This document shows positions 51,701 to 59,510 of a stretch of 64,000 bases of DNA, piece by piece. Position 1 is the first letter of the stretch. The number at the start of each line of letters is the position of its first letter. The position numbers were made by a program, and so were the translations under genes. Under the pieces are notes generated by a model, which was not told the origin of the DNA, made no database searches, and saw nothing but the letters and a program-made list of their open reading frames with translations. Origin of the DNA: Bagarius yarrelli (taxonomy: Eukaryota; Chordata; Actinopteri; Siluriformes; Sisoridae); the NCBI GenBank assembly GCA_005784505.1, contig VCAZ01000041.1:3135866-3199865 (forward strand), written 5' to 3'.

Positions 51701-51876
51701 AAATTTCATAGTCGATGCTGTATCGCTGGCGTGCGTTTTACCACCAGGGTTTTGATTGCACCACTTATGAAACTATTAAACTATACTTATGTTCATATTT
51801 TTCCTTTTTGTGTCAGATTCCCTATGCAAATATTATCAGAAAAGACAAAGTTGGCACACATCTGAACAAAAGCTAA
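45740..51876 (+). CDS. skor2: SKI family transcriptional corepressor 2 (seven coding exons)
   Basis: Coding exons are 45740-47554, 48097-48160, 48713-48790, 50481-50546, 51038-51136, 51318-51385 and 51817-51876. All introns are GT-AG and the phases join to 749 residues. Residues about 40-138 form the Ski/Sno/Dachshund domain (GQVILYGVPIVSLVI, RRCGMITKREAERLC). Residues 141-237 form the SAND-like Smad-binding domain with Cys152, Cys156, Cys172, Cys175, Cys178 and a FHSH motif (189-192). Later come the SKOR-specific RSYPVIPVPSKG (296-307) and FYPPFCMFWPPR (362-373) blocks, an acidic run (511-530), and a C-terminal coiled coil (about 675-729, LEQIDLRRRLEQEF and MKRELAYREEMVQQLQ). The C terminus IPYANIIRKDKVGTHLNKS matches remembered SKOR2 closely and favours SKOR2 over SKOR1. 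Met1 is chosen because residues 1-22 align with the human N terminus. The protein is nuclear and represses transcription with HDACs; known roles are in Purkinje-cell and dorsal neural differentiation. It is shorter than human SKOR2 (about 1,000 residues) because the Ala/Gly/Pro/His runs are absent. Confidence 0.96.
47662..47667 (+). promoter_or_regulatory. Cryptic polyadenylation signal in skor2 intron 2
   Basis: AATAAA lies 78 bases after the in-frame stop (TAA, 47582-47584) reached if intron 2 is retained. Retention would add VNIPCRHLN after residue 605 and give a 614-residue form without the C-terminal coiled coil. Use of the signal is speculative. Confidence 0.3.
48800..50480 (+). other. 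skor2: skor2 intron 4 with unique blocks and GA tracts
   Basis: (CA)n at 48821-48837; GA tracts at 49368-49434 and 49648-49684. Unique blocks at 48990-49330 and 49440-49920 (ATTCACGGTTAATTGACTG, GGATTGGAATAATTTGATAT) look like candidate intronic enhancers. The long minus-strand ORF 49328-49906 is the shadow of the GA tracts. Confidence 0.35.
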
Positions 51877-52479
51877 AATGGTAAGTAACCTACTAGAAAT
51901 AATTTATTTAATTAAAACAACATCATTCTTGGCTTTGGGGTATTTATATATGTATCGTATTGATCTATATATAATCGTACATCATTAGCATTATATATTA
52001 ATTAATCAAAGGTTGTCTTTTTTAGTTCGATAAAATAAAACTTATTTGATTTTTACAATAAATGCTATTTTATACTAAATATACTACTTTATACTACCTA
52101 AAAAGCATTATTTCCAAGTGGTGCCTTGCTCAGGAGATATTATAGAGACGACTGTATAGAAACAAACATCAAAATAAAAAAAGGAAATAGTTTTACTGCT
52201 ACTGCAAATTTTATTCACCAAAGCAAATCACAGAACCAGAGGACCCGCCACATTACTAAATGATTGGTAATAATAACTTTAACGAAGTGTTATGAAGGAA
52301 AATTAAATATAACTGTAATTATAAAATAATGGTAGTAATAATCAGCCAGTTAACGGCGTAAGCGGTGATGCTTAGGACATCGTAACCACCAGGGGGCGCC
52401 CAAGGTCTTTTTAACGTGTGTGATGAATACATATTATGGTCAAAGTTTTATAATTATAAATTTATAATTCATTCACTCG

Positions 52480-52625
52480 TGCATTTAATCATTCATTCAT
52501 TTATTCATTCATCTTTTATACCCGGTTATACCCTAATTCAGGGTCACGGGGAGTCTATCCCAGCCGTCTCTGAAAGGGCAAAAGACAGGAGGGGTACACC
52601 CTGGACAGGTCGCCAGTCTATCACA
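52480..52625 (-). mobile_element. Dispersed fish repeat fragment in the skor2 3'UTR intron
   Basis: (ATTC)n-type tail, CCCTAATTCAGGGTCACGGG, GTCTCTGAAAGGGCAAAAG, GGACAGGTCGCCAGTCTATC; 3' part of the family seen at 23898-24221. Confidence 0.75.
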
Positions 52626-52967
52626 GAGTTTTATAATTGTATAATATAATTATATTACTTAAAAATTCTTAACAAACAACTATGAAAATAGATGAAGGAA
52701 AAAAAAAAGTACTAAAACAGATCAACTAAAATCACTGCGTCACCGAGTCACTGCGGGTTCTAATCCTACTACAGCACAGCTTTACAAGTATATTTATATT
52801 GACAGATAATAAAAGAAATATTAACCTTAAAGTGGGTGAGTGAATAATAAAGAATTTGGCCATCTAAATTAGGCACTAGAAGCCCCCAAACTTAAGTTTT
52901 GCTTATCGATGCATGAAGTTTCAGACCGCCCCTGATCATAACATACAGGTTTTATGTGATAAGATTG

Positions 52968-52970
<3 letters not shown>

Positions 52971-52996
<26 letters not shown>
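52971..52996. repeat. (TA)n microsatellite
   Basis: Pure TA run within the skor2 3'UTR intron. Confidence 0.85.
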
Positions 52997-53001
<5 letters not shown>

Positions 53002-53219
53002 CTATATATATAGGCTGTCAAACACCTAATGACACAACTTTCATATTCTTTCTAATTTTATCAAATAGAAAATAATATCTGTAAGAGAATAGATGTCTGT
53101 CAGAAAGCTTTCATTATTTCAGCCATATACATGTATAGCAGATGCTGTACACTGGGAATTATTGTATTGTTGGTCATTCTTTGTATGTGTAGTTATACAG
53201 TGACTGATAGATTATCTAT

Positions 53220-53461
53220 CGGGCAGTGGTGGCTCAAATGCTTAAGATGCTAAGTTGCTTATCTGAAGACCAGAAACATCTGGGTTCAAGCCCCACCACT
53301 GGCAAGCCAACCACTTTTGGGTCCTTGAGCAAGACCCTTAACCCTTCCTGCTCCAGGGGCGCTGTATCATAGCTGACCCTGCGCTCTGACCCCAACTTAC
53401 TAAGATGGGATATGCAAAAAATGCATTTCATTGGCTCTGTACACGTACCTTGGACAATGAA
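53220..53461 (+). mobile_element. tRNA-derived SINE, family A (best-preserved copy)
   Basis: CAGTGGTGGCTCAAATGCTT (A-box region), CTGGGTTCAAGCCCCACC (intact B box), TTGAGCAAGACCCTTAACCC, GCTCCAGGGGCGCTGTATC, tail with TGCATTTCATTGGCTCTG. Its 3' end lies only about 32 bases before the acceptor of the skor2 3'UTR exon. Confidence 0.85.
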
Positions 53462-53493
53462 GTTGAATTTTTGTTTTATCTATGTTTTTGCAG

Positions 53494-54070
53494 GTTTGGC
53501 CGCTGCTTTCTTACACACAGGCGCTACAGACTGCTCTCACAATCCACTGAAACATGTTATCTGAACTTTTTGGGCAAAACTGAATCTTTGTTAGGACTCG
53601 ACATCTGCTGCTCAACATTTTCCTGAACAACCCAATGACTCACTAAACGAAACACGAGTATGTGGAACATCAGCACTAGTGTTACATGACTTCCCAGTCA
53701 CTTTCTGTACAGTGATTTCCTTTTGTGCATTGATTTATGTATTTATTTATCGATTGATTTATTTATGTATTTATTCATTAACTTATTTGTAAAAACGAAA
53801 CTGTGTATAAATATACTGGCTATAGAAAAGACGATATGTCCAAAAGAGTATTGTCTGGGGGTTAAACACACAGCCTATTCGCTCTGTAAGACAGATTATA
53901 TCTCAGAGCATTTGTGCAAGCAGGCTAACTTCTTTACATGTTAAAAACAGCACTGACAAACCTAAAAAAATAAAGAATGTTATTATTGCTGATGCAAATG
54001 TATTTAAATATGTTCTTGTAGTTTCTCTACTATTTATGTGGATAATAAAAGTATATAACGTAAGAAAATG
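53494..54070 (+). other. skor2: skor2 3'UTR terminal exon
   Basis: Four bases after the skor2 stop codon (TAA 51874-51876) there is a strong donor, AAAATG|GTAAGT (exon end 51880). The next good acceptor is TATGTTTTTGCAG, ending 53493. The exon beyond has no long ORF and carries AATAAA signals at 53969-53974 and 54044-54049. The junction is too close to the stop to trigger nonsense-mediated decay. The exact cleavage site is not known. Confidence 0.6.
54044..54049 (+). terminator. skor2 polyadenylation signal
   Basis: AATAAA followed by AT-rich sequence; a second copy lies at 53969-53974. Either could direct cleavage of the skor2 transcript. Confidence 0.45.
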
Positions 54071-54514
54071 TATATTTTCATTTCTCTTTCATGCAAAACA
54101 AAACAAAACCTAATATTATGTCACCGATGTTGCCAAATTTGGCCCGGATGAGATTATTTTTGATTTGATTATATACACTCAATTAAAACGCATTTAATTA
54201 AAGTCCCTGAATGTTACCCAATGGCATTTCTATAATATAATACGAATAATAAATGTCCTCCTCACAATTTACACTCCTGCATTGCTCTTTAATGATCTGA
54301 TATTGATTCAGGCTTTTTTTTCTAACACAAAAATATACAGCAGACTATTGAACATTGAACCTGGTAAATTCTAAATAAATACTTTTGTTGGAAGATTTGA
54401 CCCGCAGCCAAAGGCTATTGCTATACCATAATAAGGATTATGTCTGTCTATAATTTTACTGTAGTCTATACTGTTCTATGGAATGATAGAAGTGTTTCTA
54501 AATGACGAATACTG
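54071..54514. other. AT-rich intergenic DNA between skor2 and ier3ip1
   Basis: No gene or recognised repeat; the same holds for 54713-55084 beyond the SINE. Confidence 0.5.
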
Positions 54515-54712
54515 ATTACATATAAAACTTTTGGCAGATACCCTTTTCCAGAGCAACTCACTTTTACCTTATTTATTCAAATGAGCTTGGAGGTTAGGGG
54601 CCTTGCTCAGGGGCCCAAAATCGACAGCTTGGTGATGCTGGGAATCAAACCCTCCAATTATAATCTTCCAATTAGAAGTCCATCACCTTAATCACTAAAC
54701 TACCACTAACCC
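54515..54712 (-). mobile_element. tRNA-derived SINE, family B
   Basis: AACTTTTGGCAGATACCC at the tail, GGCCTTGCTCAGGGGCCC, GATGCTGGGAATCAAACCC, CACCTTAATCACTAAACTAC at the element start. Confidence 0.75.
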
Positions 54713-55084
54713 ATGATTAGAAAATCATATATTAAAGTTTTTTTAAGCTATATGCAAGTCGGTTCCCAACTTTGATCTAAACCCGAGACAGGGAATTTTG
54801 TGTTAGAAATATTCTTATTCTAATTAATACAATGTTGTTGTTTATATGTCTATATACGTGTTATACATAAAATATACATCTTTATTCTTGACCCGAATCA
54901 GATTATTATAATAATTTCCTCAAATAGATTTTAGTTTGTTTTTTTGATAAGTTTAACAATAAAAATGGCACAAAATATTTATTTAATTCGACCAAGTCTA
55001 ATAAATAAATTCTAAAAAAAAAAAGCTTTAAACAAAAAAAAAAATTAATGTCAAGATTAATTTGTGTAAATTTGCTCTCTTTTC

Positions 55085-55171
55085 AGTAACGCGTCGCCAA
55101 TTCTTACGTAATTACGTAACGGTACACGCCGTGTGCGTGCAACGTCATTACGTCAGAAGAGAAGTGCCAAC
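55085..55171 (+). promoter_or_regulatory. ier3ip1 promoter with CRE-like sites
   Basis: The 85 bases before the start codon are CpG-rich in an AT-rich neighbourhood. They contain TACGTAATTACGTAAC, and ATTACGTCA at 55147-55155 (TGACGTAAT on the minus strand), an ATF/CREB-type site. There is no TATA box. The transcription start is probably within this segment. Confidence 0.5.
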
Positions 55172-57131
55172 ATGGCGTTTACCTTGTACTCCCTGATTCA
55201 GGCAGCGATTTTATTCACGAATGCTATTGCTGTGTTGCACGAAGAAAGATTTCTTAGGAAAAGTAAGTTATAATTTGTATGTGTTTTTAAATTTGATATA
55301 TTTATGTTTGATTTCGATGTTTATTTTCTTTAAAAACAGCTGCTGATCCCCGTAGCAGGCATCAGTTGGTTTTGTCCTGTCTCATTGATCATGTATATTT
55401 ACTATAAACTGCAAATCTTTTATTCAGGTGATATTAAAGTACTCAAACGACGGGTTTTTTGCGATTAGAGTAAAAAAATTACCCCAGATCTTTATTTTGA
55501 TGATCTACCAGGAGGAGTGTGGGAAGGCAGGGGTCCATTTCCATAAATATTTTCCTATTAAACAGAAAAAAAGATATATTTCCCCCAATTAAGTCTTTTA
55601 CTTTATTACAGCAAAGTTGTATAGATATAAAGAAGCAGGACAGGGCAAAGAGATTATAAAACACAACTCGTGGTTAAGGTGTTGGATTACCAGACGTTAG
55701 ATTGTGGGTTCGATTCCCAGCTCCACCAAGCCACCACTGCTGGGCCCCTTAGCAAGGCCCTCAAACCCCAATTGCTCAGTTGTATAAAATAGATAAATGT
55801 AAGTCGCTCTGGATAAGGACATCTGCCAAATGCTCTAAATGTAGTTTCGTTACAGCAGAAGAATCAGAAGCCATCAGTCGTCATCTAATTTTTATCAGTG
55901 CTTTTCATTAAATTTACTATAATAAATAGACCCAAACTTATGTGACCTCCAGCATTGGACCTCTTTGCAGCTCTAAAACTGGAGAGAATATTATAGACAT
56001 GTTATAGACATTATAGCTATCAAGTGGTAGCTCAGTAGTTAAGGTGTTGTTGGACTGCTAATGGGAAGATCGGGGGTTTCGATTCAAAGCAACCACCAAT
56101 GCTAAGTTTCACTGCTGGGCCCCTGAGCAAGGTGTTTAACCCCCAATTGCTGCTCAGTTGTATAAATAAAATAAATGTAAGTCGCTTTTTGAATAATATA
56201 TATTTTTTTTATATATATATATATATATATTTCATTGTCATTGTGCAAGGGTACATGTACAGAGCCAATGAAATGTATTTTTTCGCATATCCCATCTTAG
56301 TAAGTTGGGGTCAGAGTGCAGGGTCAGCGCCCCTGGAGCAGAAAGGGGTAGAGGTCTTGCTCAAGGACCCAGCAGTGGTTGACTTGTCAGTGGTGGGGCT
56401 TGAACCCAGGTGTTTTTGGTCTTCAGACCAAACTCAGCACCTTAACCATTTGAGCCACCCTCCAGATTTTAGGGGCGGTGGGCATAAGGGCATCTGCTAA
56501 ATGCTAGAAATGTAAATGTTTTATGGAAACAAAGGGACAGCGTAAGATGTAATTGAAATATTAGGACAGGGTAAGAGGAGTCGGTGGAGTACCACACAAA
56601 TGTTTTTCCTATAAAGAATAAAAACATTAACCTTTTTTTTTATATTTTTGGGGTTTTTTTATAATGACATTTCTTTAGTGTTTTTTTTTTTTGCAAGGTA
56701 TTAGCGATTTAGAGGAAATTTAACTAGGCAACCCTGTCTGAGACAGAACAGATTTATTTAAGGATACAATCTGGTGTAAGAAAAGAAAATTTAATCTGGA
56801 CACAGTTTGGATCCAGATTTCTCAATATTTACATCCCAAGAAGTCCGAATTCCTACAGATTTTACAGTATTGGATGTTATTTGTAGTCGGCTGGGGAGCA
56901 GATCAAGGCATTGGCGGTTTTGGAGACGAACCAGGAATTAAAGCTCAACTTCTAAACCTTATCCGATCTGTCAGGACAGTCATGAGAGGCAAGTCTTCCA
57001 ACATTACATGTCAAAACTATTCTTTCTTGTTCTCTTGCTATTTAAGTTTTAATCTGTCTCTCTTTCCGTCCACAGTGCCTTTGATCATAGTAAACGCCGT
57101 GTGCATTGTGTTATTACTGCTTTTTGGATGA
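55172..57131 (+). CDS. ier3ip1: Immediate early response 3 interacting protein 1 (three exons)
   Basis: Exons are 55172-55262, 56887-56988 and 57076-57131, joined in phase 1 at both junctions to give 82 residues, the same length as the human protein. The N terminus MAFTLYSLIQAAILFTNAIA is a hydrophobic signal/membrane segment. The middle carries the conserved DQGIGGFGDEPGIK block and NLIRSVRTVMR. The C-terminal 18 residues (VPLIIVNAVCIVLLLLFG) form a second membrane helix. The family (Yos1-like) sits in the ER/Golgi membrane and supports ER homeostasis and secretory transport; human loss causes microcephaly with epilepsy and diabetes. Intron 1 is GT-AG and filled with SINEs. Intron 2 (56989-57075, 87 bases) starts with GC, not GT. 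Confidence 0.97.
55670..55850 (+). mobile_element. tRNA-derived SINE, family B, in ier3ip1 intron 1
   Basis: GTGGTTAAGGTGTTGGATTA, GGGTTCGATTCCCAGC (intact B box), CCACTGCTGGGCCCCTTAGC, TGTAAGTCGCTCTGGATAAG and ATCTGCCAAATGC tail. Confidence 0.85.
56026..56520 (+). mobile_element. SINE B split by a reverse SINE A in ier3ip1 intron 1
   Basis: Family B starts at 56026 (GGTAGCTCAGTAGTTAAGG) and runs to TGTAAGTCGCTTTTTGAAT (about 56195). A (TA)n and a reverse family A copy (56224-56465) follow, after which the missing B tail resumes (GGGCATAAGGGCATCTGC to 56520). Confidence 0.8.
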
Positions 57132-57584
57132 ACGCTGACTCATCATGGAATAACCGGCATAAGAAAAAAGGACTCTTTTGGTGTTTTTTTTTTTTTTTTT
57201 TTTTGTACACGCAATGTAATTCTCTCCTTGTTAAATCCTAAACATAAAGGATTTGTGTGGCTATTTCAAAGTTTTATATGACTGGATATTCATAAATACA
57301 ATTATTTTCTGTATAAAATGTTGCACAGTGAAACCTTCATGTGAGAGCTGGAATCACTCCTGGTCTTGTTTACACTATTTGTTCTTAATATCTAAGTTCC
57401 CTGGCACTCGCACAGCCATATCTTTAACTACAAATGTTTTCGAGCTCGTCTGCTGGAGATTTTATGTCGTTTTGGCATTACAGAGTGAAACGAACGGTCG
57501 AGGGAGGTAAATCGGACAGGCTGAGCTTGTAAACGATGTCTGGGGTAAATTGCTTTTGGGGGCAGTTTTCATATAAAATTTTGT

Positions 57585-57590
57585 ATTAAA
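57585..57590 (+). terminator. Possible ier3ip1 polyadenylation signal
   Basis: ATTAAA lies about 450 bases after the ier3ip1 stop. No AATAAA occurs between stop and here, so this variant hexamer is the best candidate. Cleavage site not determined. Confidence 0.35.
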
Positions 57591-57899
57591 CACTTGATGT
57601 TTAATGCACCAGTAACCACCAACTCCTTTTGAGCCAGTCAATGTTTGTCAGATTCTAAAAAAAAAAAAAAAAAAAATTGTCTTTTTATGCATTCGGATTT
57701 ATTGTGATAAATTTGTATTGTAATATAATTAAAAGGGTTACAGAGCTATAAAATTAACTGAGAAAATAATTACAAAAATAACGATCAGTATAGTGTTTCA
57801 AATAAAAAAAGAGACAGAATACGTTAAAGGGGATGAAATTTAAGGGGGAAAATTGGCTCATTTAAATATAAATATAGTGTGTTTTTAATGACCTGGTCT

Positions 57900-58460
57900 T
57901 TAGGGCTAAACGATATTAAAAACAATCGGAAATATTATATATTTCTGCGATATATTTTGCAGTATAGCAAATATAAGTATTAAAAACACCAGATGATTAA
58001 AGTAGCTCTATTTGGGGTTGATTTATTATTTTACAATGATGGTAGTGGTTTTTTGTGTAAAATATAATACACAAATTATAATCATTGATCAATACAATAG
58101 AACAAGAATGTAAATGGAAAAAAAAACTGATACAGAAATTGAATAATTAAATGTAAAATTACACCGTTCAGTCTTTACTATATTAATGGCTCTTTGTTAA
58201 AGCTACAAAAGTTCTTGTTTCTTCCACCTTTAAAACTTAAGATGTTCACACACCAGCAGACCTCAAAACAATGTGCAAATGATAAACATACACACGATTA
58301 ATAAACCAGGCAGTTAATCCACGAATCACACGCGCTCTAAACTGTGGTGCAGTCCAACTATAATTCCTACTTATGATATTACACATCCTGTAATGTGACT
58401 ATTGCAGATACACACATTGCAATATTGTTGTTTAAATGATATATTGTGTAGACCTGCAGG
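57900..58460. mobile_element. Non-autonomous inverted-repeat element
   Basis: Starts AGGGCTAAACGATATTA and ends GATATATTGTGTAGACCTG, approximately complementary ends. Same family as 29133-29655. It lies between the convergent ier3ip1 and hdhd2 3' ends. Confidence 0.5.
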
Positions 58461-58785
58461 GTCACACACTGTTCCTCACCTGGTCACAGGTGTGTATGTA
58501 CTGTGTTGTGATTGTACAGGGGAAAGTGGTGGCTTGGTGGCCCGTTCGAAATAATTTAAATAAATGTCCTTAAATTCCTGTTAATTATCCGACTATTCCG
58601 AACATATCCAAAATTCCAGAAATGTAGCTGAGAAATTCTTCCCCTTTGCAACCCCAATTTAAACAAAGCCTCTTTGCAGCCATTTTTGAGAAGGTATCTG
58701 TTTACCTTCTCAAAACCCACAACACACACTACACCCGAGCAACCCACTGAGTAAAAATGTACCGAAAGTGCTTATTAGTGAAGTT
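58461..58785. other. Unassigned DNA at the hdhd2 3' side
   Basis: No gene recognised. The minus-strand ORF 58556-58747 has no recognisable protein content. Confidence 0.4.
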
Positions 58786-58791
58786 TTTATT
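58786..58791 (-). terminator. Possible hdhd2 polyadenylation signal
   Basis: AATAAA on the minus strand, about 720 bases after the stop codon (59511-59513). If used, the 3'UTR would include the transposon fragment at 59040-59370. A nearer AATAAA at 59150-59155 lies inside that fragment. Confidence 0.3.
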
Positions 58792-58981
58792 GATAACATG
58801 GCTCAGCTTCAGGGTACAAGTCTAGAGTGTCATCTTCATCATCAGGAAATATTCAAGTTGCTCTTATAAGTTGCTCTTCCAGCGATTGTGATAAGAACAA
58901 AATTTACACAGAATTACACGGTTAATCAAACTAACAAAAACCTCCAACATTCTATGCTGCATAAATTATTACTGCCAGACA

Positions 58982-58984
<3 letters not shown>

Positions 58985-59013
<29 letters not shown>
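58985..59013. repeat. (CA)n microsatellite
   Basis: Pure CA run in the presumed hdhd2 3'UTR. Confidence 0.88.
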
Positions 59014-59018
<5 letters not shown>

Positions 59019-59064
59019 CACATGAACAATGTATTAGGAAACCCAACTATCACATCCAACATCC

Positions 59065-59370
59065 TATTACAGATTCAGTCTCAGTCTTACTCCTATAATC
59101 ACTTCCACATTGCTGGAAAAGTTTTCCACTTGATTTTGGACTGGATTTGTTTATTAGATCAGACACTAAAGTTAAGATGAGGAGGTCTGAGGTGCAGCCG
59201 GTGTTCCAGTTCATCTCAAAAGTGTTGCGTTTAAAGGGGTTGAGTCATAGTCAGATTTCTATGCAGGACACTCGACTTCTTCCACACTAATCAGAACACA
59301 GCATGTCTTTATGGAGCTCATTTGCACCGGAGGGGGAGGGGCAGTCATGCTGGAACAGTGTTTGGGTTTC
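59065..59370 (-). mobile_element. Degraded DNA-transposon-type repeat
   Basis: Reverse copy of the 35575-35935 family: AGGAGGTCTGAGGTGCAGCC, GGTGTTCCAGTTCATCTC, CAGTCATGCTGGAACAG. It falls in the presumed hdhd2 3'UTR. Confidence 0.7.
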
Positions 59371-59510
59371 TACGTCCCAGTGAAGAAAATAATGTAATGT
59401 TACAAGAAAACAAAGACAATTATGTGGCTGTGTTGGTAAGGTGTCCTACAAACTTTCTAAAATTAATAAATAATAAATAAATAAATCTTAAGTGTACCTT
59501 TTTAACAGCA

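Noticed and set aside
53220..53461. Possible tRNA gene (A and B box words)
   Set aside because: The downstream body and tail recur in several copies, so this is a tRNA-derived SINE and not a functional tRNA; the same applies to all B-box hits here.
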